This document shows, piece after piece, positions 53,122 to 62,590 of a stretch of DNA of 64,000 bases. A program made the translations under genes and the position numbers. The stretch is from Pseudomonas sp. PDM14. Lineage in GTDB: Bacteria; Pseudomonadota; Gammaproteobacteria; Pseudomonadales; Pseudomonadaceae. Each line of letters opens with the position of its first letter. The stretch's first letter is position 1. Under the pieces are notes generated by a model. That model made no database searches. It was not told the DNA's origin and saw only the letters and a program-made list of their open reading frames with translations. The stretch covers positions 2,480,001 to 2,544,000 of the forward strand of contig NZ_JACVAQ010000001.1 in assembly GCF_014851905.1 (NCBI RefSeq), in the 5' to 3' direction.

Positions 53122-55032
53122 ATGAACTTCTTCGAACAACAGGACCGCGCCAAACGCATCTCCGGCCGCCTGGTGCTGCTGATGGCGCTGGCGGTGCTCA
53201 GCCTGATCACCATCACCTGCGTGGCACTGATCGTGGTGCTCAACTTCACCGGCCTGTCGGTTTTCGTCGACCCTGAGCACGCACAGATACGGCTGGTGCT
53301 GTACGTGGCGCTGGGCGTGATTGCTGTGGTGATCCTCGGCAGCCTGTTCAAGAGTGCCCAGCTCGGCGGCGGTGGCAAGACGGTGGCCGAGCGCCTCGGC
53401 GGACGGCTGATCAACCTCGATGCGCAGAGCCTGGAGGAGCGCCGTCTGCTCAACGTGGTCGAGGAAATGGCCATCGCCTCGGGCACGCCGGTGCCGCCGG
53501 TGTACGTGCTCGATGACCTGTCGATCAACGCCTTCGCCGCCGGCCTGACGCCGCAAGACGCGGTGATCGGCATCACCCGCGGCGCCATCACCACCTTGTC
53601 GCGCGAAGAGCTGCAGGGGGTGATCGCCCACGAGTTCAGCCACATCTTCAACGGCGACATGCGCCTCAACATCCGCCTGGTCTCGGTGTTGCACGGCATT
53701 CTCCTGCTCGGCCTGATCGGCGAGGTGCTGCTGCGCCACACTGGAGGGAGCAGCCGCAGCAGTTCGCGTTCCAGCCGCGACAGCAGCGGTGTCAGCGCGA
53801 CCATCCTGATCGGCCTGGTGCTGCTGGTGGTCGGCTACGCCGGGACCTTCTTCGGCGGCCTGATCAAGGCCGCGGTCAGCCGTCAGCGCGAGTTCCTCGC
53901 CGACGCCTCGGCAGTGCAGTTCACCCGCAACCCGGACAGCATCGCCGGCGCGCTGAAGAAGATCGGCGGCCACAGCCTCGGCTCGCAGCTGCGCGCCAGC
54001 CACGCCGCCGAATTCAGCCACCTGTACTTCGGCGCGGGCGTCAGCCGCGCGGTGTCGGGGATGATGGCCACGCATCCGCCGCTGGCGGAGCGTATCCGCC
54101 GCATCGAGCCGGGCTGGGACGGCGAGTACCCGCAGGTCAGTGTCGCCTCGCTGTTCGAGAACTCGGAGCCGGTCACCCTCGACCCGCTGCGCGGCACACC
54201 AGGCATTACGGTGGTGGCGAACTTCGCGGCCATTGACGCCGAACACGCCATTGCCGCCATCGGCGATCCGCAGCCGGCGCACCTGCGTCAGGCGCAGCAG
54301 ACCCTGCACAAGTTGCCAGCTGCCCTGCGCAGTGCCGCGCACAGCGCCATCGGTGCCCAGGCGCTGGTCTACGGCCTGCTGCTGGCGCGTGCCGAGGACG
54401 CCCAGGCGCACCAGCTCTCGCTACTGCGCCCGGACGTCGAGCCGGCGCTATTCGGTGTGCTCGAATCGCTGCGCGGCACACTGGTCGGCCTCGCCCCGGA
54501 CCTGCGCCTGCCGCTGCTGGAACTGGCCATGCCGGCACTCAAGCAGCTGAGCCGTGACGAGTTCGCGGCGATGAAGCGCCGGCTGCTGTTGCTGATCAAG
54601 GCTGACAACAAGGTCGAGCTGCTGGAGTGGACCCTGCTGCGCATCGTCGAGCGCAATGTCGAAGGGCCGAAGCGGGTGCCGAGCAAGTACCACCTGGTCG
54701 AGCTGATGGACGATGTTGCGCTGCTGCTCTCGGCGCTGGCGCGTGCCGGGCATGACGATGCGCAGCAGGCGCGCGAGGCGTTTGCCCGGGCTTGCGCGGC
54801 GCTGCCTTTCGAGGGCTTGGAACTGCTCGATGACGGCAATCGCGGCGCACGCGGACTGGATGCGGCCCTGACCCGCCTCGCCGCTATCGCGCCGCTGCAG
54901 AAGCCGCTGCTGCTCGCGGCGATGGCGGCCTGCGTGGTGCACGACGGGCAGATCCGCGTCACCGAGGCCGAGTTGATGCGCGCGGTGGCGGACATCATCG
55001 ATTGCCCGATGCCGCCCCTGCTGATGGCGTGA
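53122..55032 (+). CDS. Membrane M48 (HtpX-like) metalloprotease with C-terminal extension
   Basis: A 636-residue protein: helices at about 18-40 and 55-72, the M48 domain with zinc site HEFSH (170-174) and third ligand Glu257 in REFLADASAV, and two more helices (about 190-205 and 230-250). Unlike the ~290-residue HtpX, it continues for some 300 residues beyond the protease, a mostly helical domain of unknown function (about 340-636). It probably degrades membrane proteins, in concert with LemA. Confidence 0.9.
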   Translation: MNFFEQQDRAKRISGRLVLLMALAVLSLITITCVALIVVLNFTGLSVFVDPEHAQIRLVLYVALGVIAVVILGSLFKSAQLGGGGKTVAERLGGRLINLDAQSLEERRLLNVVEEMAIASGTPVPPVYVLDDLSINAFAAGLTPQDAVIGITRGAITTLSREELQGVIAHEFSHIFNGDMRLNIRLVSVLHGILLLGLIGEVLLRHTGGSSRSSSRSSRDSSGVSATILIGLVLLVVGYAGTFFGGLIKAAVSRQREFLADASAVQFTRNPDSIAGALKKIGGHSLGSQLRASHAAEFSHLYFGAGVSRAVSGMMATHPPLAERIRRIEPGWDGEYPQVSVASLFENSEPVTLDPLRGTPGITVVANFAAIDAEHAIAAIGDPQPAHLRQAQQTLHKLPAALRSAAHSAIGAQALVYGLLLARAEDAQAHQLSLLRPDVEPALFGVLESLRGTLVGLAPDLRLPLLELAMPALKQLSRDEFAAMKRRLLLLIKADNKVELLEWTLLRIVERNVEGPKRVPSKYHLVELMDDVALLLSALARAGHDDAQQAREAFARACAALPFEGLELLDDGNRGARGLDAALTRLAAIAPLQKPLLLAAMAACVVHDGQIRVTEAELMRAVADIIDCPMPPLLMA

Positions 55033-55071
55033 CGGGCGCGTGCTTTAGGCTGTCGTTGCAACGGGGAACGC

Positions 55072-55096
55072 AAAGGCCGGGATGATCCCGGCCTTT
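55072..55096. terminator. Bidirectional terminator between convergent genes
   Basis: AAAGGCCGGGA-TGA-TCCCGGCCTTTT, symmetric, between the M48 protease and the FMN reductase genes. Confidence 0.9.
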
Positions 55097-55115
55097 TCGT
55101 TGAAGCGGGAGGCGA

Positions 55116-55676
55116 TCAGCCCTTGGCGTGCTGCTCGACCCAGGCGGCGTAGGCGTCGATGAATTTCTGCAGGAAGCCCTTGATGCCGTCATTGAGCTTG
55201 CCGCCGTCGTCGAAGAAGTTGCCGGCGCCGCCGAGGTAGGCTTCCGGCTGCTGCAGCACGGGGATGTCGAGGAACACCAGCGACTGACGCAGGTGGTGGT
55301 TGGCGCCGAACCCGCCGATGGCGCCGGGCGAGGCACTGAGCACCGCCCCGGGCTTGCTGCCGAAGGCGCTCTGGCCATAGGGGCGCGAACCGACATCGAT
55401 GGCGTTCTTCAGGGCGCCGGGCACCGAGCGGTTGTATTCGGGGGTGACGAACAGCACCGCGTCGGCGGCTTTCAGTTGGTCACGGAAGGCACTGTAGGCC
55501 GCGGGCGGTGAGCCGGCGTCGATATCCTCGTTGTACAGCGGCAGGTCGCCGATCTCGACGATCTGCAGCTTCAGCGAGGGCGGTGCCAGTTGCGCCAGGG
55601 CCTCGGCCAGCTTGCGGTTGATCGAGGCCTTGCGCAGGCTGCCGACGAGAACCGCGACGTTGTAAACCTTGCTCAT
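55116..55676 (-). CDS. NAD(P)H-dependent FMN reductase (ChrR-like)
   Basis: A 186-residue flavodoxin-like oxidoreductase: phosphate-binding VGSLRKASINRKLAEAL near the N-terminus, FVTPEYNRSVPGALKNAID (residues about 75-95, the FMN/substrate loop), and SASPGAIGGFGANHHLRQSL. Members reduce quinones, azo dyes or chromate. ATG 55676 has an AGGAGT site; the longer frame is non-coding. The 304 bases between it and the next gene (55677-55980) show no clear element. Confidence 0.92.
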   Translation of the reverse strand: MSKVYNVAVLVGSLRKASINRKLAEALAQLAPPSLKLQIVEIGDLPLYNEDIDAGSPPAAYSAFRDQLKAADAVLFVTPEYNRSVPGALKNAIDVGSRPYGQSAFGSKPGAVLSASPGAIGGFGANHHLRQSLVFLDIPVLQQPEAYLGGAGNFFDDGGKLNDGIKGFLQKFIDAYAAWVEQHAKG

Positions 55677-55980
55677 GGTGACTCCTGAATGGCTGGGTGA
55701 ATGGGCTGGTTGGAACACTATAGTGCGCCCTGCCGAATACGCCCGCCGCTCTACCGCGCCACTTTGCCGACCTGCGACATTTCGCCGGGTTGACCGCTGC
55801 GGCGATTGCGCAGAAATTGACCACAGGCGGCGCGACCCGCCGACCTCGCGCAGCGACGTGCCTGCACGAGTGTCATCAACCGGCGGCACGCTGGCCGAAC
55901 AAGAACAATCCCCCGATGCCCGTCACTGCCCGACTGCGCCTGTGCACACCGCACCGGCCACGATTCGTGAGGAATTGGTC

Positions 55981-56166
55981 ATGGATAGGTTCAACCCGTT
56001 CGACCCGCGTTACCAGCTCGAAGCCGAGGACCTCGGCGCTTCATCCGCCGCAGCCATCGCGCCGCGTTCGATTCACGACGACATCCACCACGCCCTGCAT
56101 GCCCTCGATGCGCTGGCTTCGCGCCTGCGTCAGCGTGGCCGTGGCGAGCAGCGCCCGCGCCACTGA
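55981..56166 (+). CDS. Small hypothetical protein
   Basis: A 61-residue hydrophilic protein starting MDRFNPFDPRYQLEAEDLG with a His/Ala-rich helix (DDIHHALHALDALASRLRQR). GAGGAATT at proper distance supports the ATG. No family recognised. Confidence 0.6.
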   Translation: MDRFNPFDPRYQLEAEDLGASSAAAIAPRSIHDDIHHALHALDALASRLRQRGRGEQRPRH

Positions 56167-56177
56167 GCCTCGCTTGG

Positions 56178-57074
56178 CTAGTCGGCAAAACTCGCCAGCA
56201 GGTCCGCTTGTAGGGCCTGCTGCGCCTCACTGGGCTGGCGTCCGCGGTGGCGGGTGAGGCGGAACTGCACGGCGAAACTGACCTCGTCCGGCAGCAGGGC
56301 GCGTAACAGCCCGTTGGCGACCCACGGCGCGGCGACGTGCTGCGGCAGGTAGCCGATGTGTGCGCCCGAGAGGATGAACGCCAGGCTGCCTTCCACCTGC
56401 TCGCAGCGGGCGCTGCTCGGGCAGCCCTGGTAGGGCTCGTCGAGGCTGATGAAACGGTACGGATGCAGCACCCGGTCGCAGGCATCGAGGTCGGCGCGGC
56501 TCACCCGTGCCCGTGTGAACAGGGGATGACCCTGGGCGCAGTACAGCGACTGCTGTTCGTCGAATAGCGGCTGATGTTCCAGCGCCGTCTGATTGCCGGA
56601 AAAATAGCCGATGGCCAGGTGCAGCTGGTCCTGCAGCAGACGCCGCTCCAGCTCGGCCGGGGTGGCGCTGATCAGTTCGATCTGCACCGCCTGGTTGCGT
56701 TGGCGAAAGCGCCCGATGGCGGCGGCGACTCGCTGCAGCACGCCGGCGTCGAGGGATTCGGAGAGGCCGATGCTGAGCTCGCCGAGCAGCTTGTCGGCCA
56801 TGCCCTGGGCCTCGCCCTTGAAGGTCTCGATGGCACCGAACAGCTTGCGCGTGGCGGCCAGCACCTGCTCGCCCTTGGGCGTCAGGCTGAAGCCGGCCTT
56901 GCCGCGCTCGCACAGGCGAAAGCCCAGGCGCGTCTCCAGCTTGGCCATCTGCGTGCTGATGGTCGACTGGCCGATGCCCAGCTCGCCCTGGGCGGCACTG
57001 AAGCCGCCGCTCTCCACCACGCAGACGAACAGGCGCAGCAATTGCAGATCGAGGTCGCGCACCTGGCTGAGCAT
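56178..57074 (-). CDS. LysR-family regulator next to the agmatinase locus
   Basis: A 298-residue LTTR: HTH (ESGGFSAAQGELGIGQSTIS, TQMAKLETRL) and effector domain. The start MLSQVRDLDLQL has GGAG upstream; the alternative ATG five codons earlier is less well placed. Divergent to the polyamine-binding protein and agmatinase genes, so it probably controls them. Confidence 0.88.
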   Translation of the reverse strand: MLSQVRDLDLQLLRLFVCVVESGGFSAAQGELGIGQSTISTQMAKLETRLGFRLCERGKAGFSLTPKGEQVLAATRKLFGAIETFKGEAQGMADKLLGELSIGLSESLDAGVLQRVAAAIGRFRQRNQAVQIELISATPAELERRLLQDQLHLAIGYFSGNQTALEHQPLFDEQQSLYCAQGHPLFTRARVSRADLDACDRVLHPYRFISLDEPYQGCPSSARCEQVEGSLAFILSGAHIGYLPQHVAAPWVANGLLRALLPDEVSFAVQFRLTRHRGRQPSEAQQALQADLLASFAD

Positions 57075-57214
57075 CTTGGCTCCAAACATTGATGAATATC
57101 GATGCCAGAGTAGATCACTTCGTATTTATCCGAAGCAACGGCCGGCGCAGGATGACGCCATTCCCAGCCTCCGCCAGAGAGGCACGGTCAACCGTACTGC
57201 CGAGGAGCCGCACC

Positions 57215-58288
57215 ATGCGTCTTGCTGCAAGCTTGTTGGTCTTCGCGTTCGCCCTGCCGCTGCAGGCCGAAGAGAAAGTCCTCAACCTCTACAACTGGGC
57301 CGATTACGTGCCGGTGGAGGCGCTCAAGCGCTTCCAGGCCGAGACCGGCATCCGGGTCAAGTACGACACCTTCGACAGCGTCGAGGTGCTGGAGAGCAAG
57401 CTGCTCACCGGCGACAGCGGCTACGACGTGGTGTTTCCCTCGTCCAGCGTGCTGGCCCGGGCCATCGAGGCCAAGGCGTTGCAGCCGCTGGGTGAGCTGG
57501 GCAACCGTAATAACCTCGACCCCGAGCTGCTGGCCAAGCTGGCTGGCGTCGACCCCGGCAACGTCCACGGTGTGCCCTACACCTGGGGCACCGTTGGCCT
57601 GGGGCTGAACAAGGAAGCGGTGGAAAAGCGCCTGCCCGGCGTAGCGCTGGACAGCCTCGACCTGCTGTTCAAACCCGAGTACGCGAGCAAGCTCAAGGAC
57701 TGCGGGATCAGCGTGCTCGACTCGCCGCAGGAGGTGATCGCCGTTGCCCTCAACTACCTGGGCAAGAACCCCTACAGCACCGCCGAAGCCGATCGTGAAG
57801 CGGCCAAGGCGCTGCTGGTGCAGCTGCAGCCGAACCTGCGCTACATCGGCCAGAGTCGGCAGATCGACGACCTGGCCAAGGGCGAGATCTGCCTGGCGCT
57901 GACCTACACCGGCGACGCCGGCATGGCCGCCGCCCGCGCCGTCGAGGCCGAGCAGCCGTTCTCGGTGGTCTACCGGATTCCCCGCGAAGGCACACTGATC
58001 TGGTTCGACACCCTGGCCATCCCGGTGGGCGCGCCGCACCCGCAAGCCGCGCGGGCGTTCATCGATTTCATGCTGCAGCCCGAGGCCATTGCCGAGCTGA
58101 CCAACTCGCTGTTCTTCGCCAATGCCAACCGCGCCGCCACGCCGCTGCTGGATGCGGCGGTGAGCGGTGACCCGGACATCTACCCGGCTGCCGCCACCCG
58201 CGAAAAACTGTTCGCCGAACAGACCCTGCCACTGCGCGAGATGCGCCAGCGCACCCGCCTGTGGACGGCCTTCCGCAGCCAGTACTGA
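57215..58288 (+). CDS. Periplasmic polyamine-type substrate-binding protein (PotF/PotD-like)
   Basis: A 357-residue type 2 binding protein with a signal peptide (LLVFAFALPLQAEE), then VLNLYNWADYVPVEALKRFQ and TGIRVKYDTFDSVEVLESKL, which are typical of putrescine-binding PotF/SpuD, and a conserved WGTVGLGLNK. ATG 57215 has a GAGGAG site. No permease or ATPase gene accompanies it; 60 bases downstream starts agmatinase. Agmatine, putrescine or a related guanidine compound is the likely ligand. Confidence 0.88.
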   Translation: MRLAASLLVFAFALPLQAEEKVLNLYNWADYVPVEALKRFQAETGIRVKYDTFDSVEVLESKLLTGDSGYDVVFPSSSVLARAIEAKALQPLGELGNRNNLDPELLAKLAGVDPGNVHGVPYTWGTVGLGLNKEAVEKRLPGVALDSLDLLFKPEYASKLKDCGISVLDSPQEVIAVALNYLGKNPYSTAEADREAAKALLVQLQPNLRYIGQSRQIDDLAKGEICLALTYTGDAGMAAARAVEAEQPFSVVYRIPREGTLIWFDTLAIPVGAPHPQAARAFIDFMLQPEAIAELTNSLFFANANRAATPLLDAAVSGDPDIYPAAATREKLFAEQTLPLREMRQRTRLWTAFRSQY

Positions 58289-58348
58289 CCCGCCGTATGG
58301 CCGCTCCGGCATTGAGCGGCTCGTTCTGACAGCAGTGAGCATTCGACC

Positions 58349-59302
58349 ATGGATCAAGCCTTCGATAACGACCAGGCGATGACCCGTGACAGCCTCTACG
58401 GCACCGCGGCCGAGCCGACCTATGCCGGCATCACCAGCTTCATGCGCCGCCGCTATACCCGCGACCTGCGCGGCGTCGACCTGGTGGTCAGCGGCGTGCC
58501 GTTCGACACCGCCACCACCAACCGTCCGGGCAGCCGCTTCGGCCCGCGCGCCATTCGTGCCGCCTCGATCCAGTCGGCCTGGGCCCGGCACTATCCGTGG
58601 GAGTTCGACCCCTTCGACCTGCTCGCCTGCATCGACTACGGCGATTGCTATTTCGACCACGGCACGCCGCAGGACACCCCGGCGGCCATCGAGGCGCATG
58701 CCGACAAGATCCTCGCCGCCGGCTGCGCCATGCTCACCCTGGGCGGCGATCACTTCATCAGCTACCCGTTGCTCAAGGCCCATGCGAAGAAGCACGGCCC
58801 CCTGTCGCTGATCCACTTCGACGCGCACAGCGACACCTGGCCGGACGAGGAGGGCGCGCGCATCGACCACGGCACCATGTTCTACCACGCCGCCAGGGAC
58901 GGCCTGGTCGACCCGGCGCGCTCGGTGCAGGTCGGCCTGCGCACCACCAACGACGACGTGATGGGCTTTCAGGTACTGGATGCGCGGCAGGTCAATCGCA
59001 GCACGCCGGAGCAGATCGCCGAGCTGATCTGCGCCCGCGTTGGTGACCACCCGGTGTACCTGACCTTCGACATCGACTGCCTCGACCCGGCCTTCGCTCC
59101 GGGTACCGGCACGCCGGTGTGTGGCGGGCTGTCCAGCCATCAGGCGCTGGAAATCCTGCGTGGCCTGCGCGGCATCAACCTGGTCGGCATGGACGTGGTC
59201 GAGGTGGCGCCGCCCTACGACAACTCGGAAATCACCGCCCTGGCCGGCGCCACCCTGGCGATGGAGATGATCTGCCTGTACGCCGCGCGGCATAAACGCT
59301 GA
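58349..59302 (+). CDS. speB: Agmatinase (ureohydrolase family)
   Basis: A 317-residue arginase-family enzyme very like E. coli SpeB: VVSGVPFDTATTNRPGSRFG, manganese ligands in LGGDHFISYP, HFDAHSDTWPDE and TFDIDCLDPAFAPGTGTPV, and the C-terminal block VVEVAPPYDNSEITAL. It splits agmatine to putrescine and urea. A related guanidine substrate (as for GbuA or GpuA of P. aeruginosa) is possible, but the SpeB-like motifs favour agmatine. A second ATG lies ten codons in. Confidence 0.88.
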   Translation: MDQAFDNDQAMTRDSLYGTAAEPTYAGITSFMRRRYTRDLRGVDLVVSGVPFDTATTNRPGSRFGPRAIRAASIQSAWARHYPWEFDPFDLLACIDYGDCYFDHGTPQDTPAAIEAHADKILAAGCAMLTLGGDHFISYPLLKAHAKKHGPLSLIHFDAHSDTWPDEEGARIDHGTMFYHAARDGLVDPARSVQVGLRTTNDDVMGFQVLDARQVNRSTPEQIAELICARVGDHPVYLTFDIDCLDPAFAPGTGTPVCGGLSSHQALEILRGLRGINLVGMDVVEVAPPYDNSEITALAGATLAMEMICLYAARHKR

Positions 59303-59308
59303 GGGGGC

Positions 59309-59358
59309 CGTAGGGGGCGCTTATGCCGGGTGACGCCGCGTGCGCCATCCGCCCTACG
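59309..59358. repeat. Degenerate REP-like inverted repeat
   Basis: CCGTAGGG and CCCTACGG arms surround GC-rich sequence between agmatinase and the LysR gene, a decayed relative of the copies at 38194 and 47367. Confidence 0.5.
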
Positions 59359-60268
59359 GCAGCTCGGGGATTTCGCTGTCGCGGTCCTGCTCGCGGAGGA
59401 TCTGCAGCAGCTGTTCCGCGGCTGGTGACAGGCTGTGCCCGCTGCGGCTGACGATGCCGTAGGCCGAGCTGGCCAGCGGCCGCAGCCCGCGCAAGGGCAG
59501 CAGCGCCAGGCGCCCGGCCTGCACGTCGTGGGCGATCACGTCCCAGGGCGCCATGCTCAGCACGTCGCTGCTCGACACCAGTTGCTTGAGCACCATGAAG
59601 CTGTCGCACTGGATGCTCAGGCCCTGGCTGCCACCGAGGTGTTCGAGGTGTTCGGCCACCGTCTGCGGCAGTTGCGTGCCGGCCAGGGCATAGCCATGCA
59701 GGTCGCTGGGGTGCAGCGGCATCTGCCGTTCGCGCAAGGGATGCTGCGGTCGGCAGAACAGCACGCCGGGGTGACGGCGCAGGGCTTCCACCCGCAGCTG
59801 CGGGTCATCGTGCAGCTCGCGGGTATCGGCGATGAACAGCTCCAGCTCGTCATTCAGCAGCCGTGTGCGCAGCTGCTGCCAGTTGTCGAGCAGTAGCTCC
59901 ACGCGCACCTGCGGGTAGCGCTGGGCGAACTGGCCGATGGCTTGCGGCACCAGGCGCGCCGCCGGGTAGGGGCCGCTGCCCAGGCGCAGCTCGCCGCTGG
60001 CCAGGTTACCCAACTGGCTCACCGCGTTGCTCAGCGCATGGCTGCCGGCGAGGAGGCGGCGGGCGTGCTCCAGCACCAGGCGGCCGTGGGCGGTGAGGCT
60101 GATGCCGCGGCTGTGGCGGTCGACCAGGTTGCAGCCGAGGCCGGCTTCCAGCGCCTGGATGCTGCGGCTCAGTGCCGGCTGGCTGAGGTGCACGGCTTCG
60201 GCGGCGCGGGCGAAATGGCCGTGGTCGGCAAGGGCGACGAAGTGGCGAAGCTGGCGAAGGTCGTTCAT
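59354..60268 (-). CDS. LysR-family regulator divergent from an alkylsulfatase
   Basis: A 304-residue LTTR: MNDLRQLRHFVALADHGHFA, HTH AAEAVHLSQPALSRSIQALE, effector domain from about 90. The longer frame upstream of this ATG overlaps the promoter region. In P. aeruginosa a LysR protein (SdsB1) controls the divergent alkylsulfatase gene sdsA1; the same arrangement here suggests that role. Confidence 0.88.
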   Translation of the reverse strand: MNDLRQLRHFVALADHGHFARAAEAVHLSQPALSRSIQALEAGLGCNLVDRHSRGISLTAHGRLVLEHARRLLAGSHALSNAVSQLGNLASGELRLGSGPYPAARLVPQAIGQFAQRYPQVRVELLLDNWQQLRTRLLNDELELFIADTRELHDDPQLRVEALRRHPGVLFCRPQHPLRERQMPLHPSDLHGYALAGTQLPQTVAEHLEHLGGSQGLSIQCDSFMVLKQLVSSSDVLSMAPWDVIAHDVQAGRLALLPLRGLRPLASSAYGIVSRSGHSLSPAAEQLLQILREQDRDSEIPELP

Positions 60269-60275
60269 GCGCAAT

Positions 60276-60303
60276 ATGCATCGTTCTTTGATTTGAAATG
60301 CAT
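60276..60303. promoter_or_regulatory. Likely LysR operator with paired ATGCAT palindromes
   Basis: Two ATGCAT palindromes (60276-60281 and 60298-60303) lie 22 bases apart, two helical turns, just upstream of the LysR start in the 101-base divergent region. Confidence 0.4.
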
Positions 60304-60369
60304 TGGAATTATTAGGCGCACCTCGGCAGTCTGCCAAGCCTCGATAACCATAAAAAACGAGGTCGCCTG

Positions 60370-62157
60370 ATGCGCACCCTGTCCCGATTCAGTGGCCTGC
60401 TGCTAGCCGCTGCCCTGCCGTTCACTGCCAGTGCCGACTTGCCCGTGGAAAAGATCGAACCGTCGATCAACGCCGAATTGGCCGAGCACACCAAGGTGTT
60501 TAACAAGCAGGTCTACAAGGTCACCGACAACGTCTACTCGGCGGTGGGCTGGAGCATCGCCAACAGCGTGATGGTGATCGCCCCCGAAGGCCTGATCATC
60601 TTCGATGCCGGTGAGTCGCCGGAAGAGTCGGCCAAGGTCTTCGCCGAGTTCCGCAAGATCAGCGACAAACCGGTCAAGGCCATCGTCTACAGCCACTTCC
60701 ACCCCGATCACATCAACGGCGTGAAGGCGTTCGTGTCCGAAGAGCAGGTGCAGAGCGGCGAGGTGCAGATCTATGCCCACGAGACCCTGCTCGACAACGT
60801 CGTCACCCAGGGCGCGCTGGTCGGGCCGATCCTGGCGATGCGCTCGGCCTACACCTTTGGCGTCGCGCTCAACGCAGCAGATCGCAAGGGCATGAACGGT
60901 GGCATCGGCCCGATTGCCGTCGGTGGGCAGAGCACTTTCATCGCGCCGACCATCACCTTCAAGGACCGTCTCGACACCACCATCGCCGGCTTGCCGGTGC
61001 AGTTGCGCTGGGCGCCCAGCGAAGCACCGGACGAGATCGTCATGTACCTGCCCGACAACCGCGTGCTGCTCAGCGCCGAGGTCGACCAGGGCCCGACCCT
61101 GCCCAACATCCACACCCTGCGCGGCGCCAAGTTCCGCGACCCGGTGGCCTGGGTCAACAGCCTCGACCTGCTGCGCAGCTACAACGCCGAGTACCTGGTG
61201 CCGTCCCACGGCCGTCCGGTGAGCGGCGCCGACAATGTGGAAGACGTGCTGCGCATGACCCGCGACGGCATCGCTTACGTCCACGACCAGACCGTACGCT
61301 GGATGAACAAGGGCCTGACCCCCGACGAACTGGTGGAAAAGGTCAAACTGCCGCCGCACCTGGCCGGTTACACCCCCTATCTGCGCGAGTACTACGGCAC
61401 CGTCAAACACAGCGTGCGGCAGATCTATCAGGGCTACCTCGGCTGGTTCAAGGGCGACCCGGTCGACCTCGACCCGATCCCGCCGGTGGAAAAAGCCACG
61501 CGCACGGTGGCGCTGATGGGCGGCCACGACAAGGTGCTGCTGGCCGCCGGCGATGCCTACCTCAAGGGCGACTACCAGTGGGCGGCGGAGCTGGCCAGCC
61601 TGGTGATCCGCATTGATCGCGAGGACAAGCTGGCCCGCGACATCAAGGCGCGCAGCTTCCGCAAGCTGGGCTACGCACAGATGAACATCAACTGGCGCAA
61701 CTGGTACCTGATGAGCGCCATGGAGCTGGAAGGCACGCTGGGTGAGGCACAACGGGTGGAAATGGCCCAGCAGCTGCGCGGCATCTTCCTCTCGCCGGAC
61801 ATGTTGAAGAATCTGCCGGTGAAGGTGTTCCTGCAGAACTGGATCACCCGCGTCGACCCGGACAAAGCCAACGAGGTGAACCTGACCCTGGGCTTCAGCT
61901 TCCCCGATATCGACCAGCAGTGGGCCCTGGAAGTACGCCGTGGCGTGGTGCAACTGCACGAGGGCATCCCCGCGGGCACGACGCTGAAGCTGACCCTCGA
62001 CAAGACCTACCTGAACACCGTCATCAGCGGCGAAAACAGCCTGCTCAAAGGCGCAGTACTGGGCGATGTGGACGTCGATGGCAGCCTGCTCGACATCAAG
62101 ACCTTCCTTGGCTGCTTCGACTTCAGCGATGCGCCGATTGCCCTGACCGTGCGCTGA
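60370..62157 (+). CDS. MBL-fold alkyl sulfatase (SdsA-like)
   Basis: A 595-residue exported enzyme. Signal peptide (1-22), metallo-beta-lactamase domain with the zinc motif SHFHPDHINGV (His109, His111, Asp113, His114), helical dimerisation domain (LMGGHDKVLLAAGDAYLKGD, typical of linear alkylsulfatases) and a C-terminal SCP2-like domain (LKLTLDKTYLNTVISGE). It hydrolyses primary alkyl sulfates such as dodecyl sulfate to alcohol and sulfate. It is about 60 residues shorter than SdsA1, mostly at the N-terminus. Confidence 0.9.
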   Translation: MRTLSRFSGLLLAAALPFTASADLPVEKIEPSINAELAEHTKVFNKQVYKVTDNVYSAVGWSIANSVMVIAPEGLIIFDAGESPEESAKVFAEFRKISDKPVKAIVYSHFHPDHINGVKAFVSEEQVQSGEVQIYAHETLLDNVVTQGALVGPILAMRSAYTFGVALNAADRKGMNGGIGPIAVGGQSTFIAPTITFKDRLDTTIAGLPVQLRWAPSEAPDEIVMYLPDNRVLLSAEVDQGPTLPNIHTLRGAKFRDPVAWVNSLDLLRSYNAEYLVPSHGRPVSGADNVEDVLRMTRDGIAYVHDQTVRWMNKGLTPDELVEKVKLPPHLAGYTPYLREYYGTVKHSVRQIYQGYLGWFKGDPVDLDPIPPVEKATRTVALMGGHDKVLLAAGDAYLKGDYQWAAELASLVIRIDREDKLARDIKARSFRKLGYAQMNINWRNWYLMSAMELEGTLGEAQRVEMAQQLRGIFLSPDMLKNLPVKVFLQNWITRVDPDKANEVNLTLGFSFPDIDQQWALEVRRGVVQLHEGIPAGTTLKLTLDKTYLNTVISGENSLLKGAVLGDVDVDGSLLDIKTFLGCFDFSDAPIALTVR

Positions 62158-62367
62158 GTCGTAGGACGGCGTGCCTGCCGTGCGCGTCGTAACTGCTGTA
62201 GCGCCCCGTGAGGTTGAAGAGGGGCGCTGCTGGTGATCCACGCGGCGAGCATGGGCGTGCAGCCCGTGCGCGGCCGGCGCGGCTGAAATTCAGGCGGAAC
62301 CGCGCTTCGCTGCGACGGGTCTGTGCTAGTACGGCGACCTCGCCCCATGGACCCCAAGGAGTACCGC

Positions 62368-62526
62368 ATGGACCTTATCCGCATTCTCATTGCCATCCTG
62401 CTGCCGCCGCTGGGCGTGTTTCTCCAGGTCGGCTTCGGTGGCGCCTTCTGGCTGAACATCCTGCTCACCCTGCTCGGCTACATCCCGGGCATCGTGCATG
62501 CGGTGTACATCATCGCCAAGAAGTAA
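62368..62526 (+). CDS. YqaE/Pmp3-family membrane peptide
   Basis: A 52-residue proteolipid with two helices (IAILLPPLGVFLQVGFGG and ILLTLLGYIPGIVHAVYII), the Pmp3/UPF0057 signature. AAGGAG precedes the ATG; an upstream ATG in the same frame has no site. Related proteins are stress-induced membrane peptides affecting membrane potential. Confidence 0.9.
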   Translation: MDLIRILIAILLPPLGVFLQVGFGGAFWLNILLTLLGYIPGIVHAVYIIAKK

Positions 62527-62547
62527 CCGGCCCACTGGCTGGTATGA

Positions 62548-62574
62548 AAAAGCCGCGCGGATGCGCGGCTTTTT
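62548..62574. terminator. Bidirectional terminator
   Basis: AAAAGCCGCGC / GCGCGGCTTTTTT hairpin between the convergent Pmp3 peptide and acyl-CoA transferase genes. Confidence 0.9.
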
Positions 62575-62590
62575 TGTGTCTGCCAATCAC

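Noticed and set aside
57089..57214. 42-residue extension of the polyamine-binding protein
   Set aside because: It covers the divergent promoter region and lacks a ribosome site, and the signal peptide starts at 57215.
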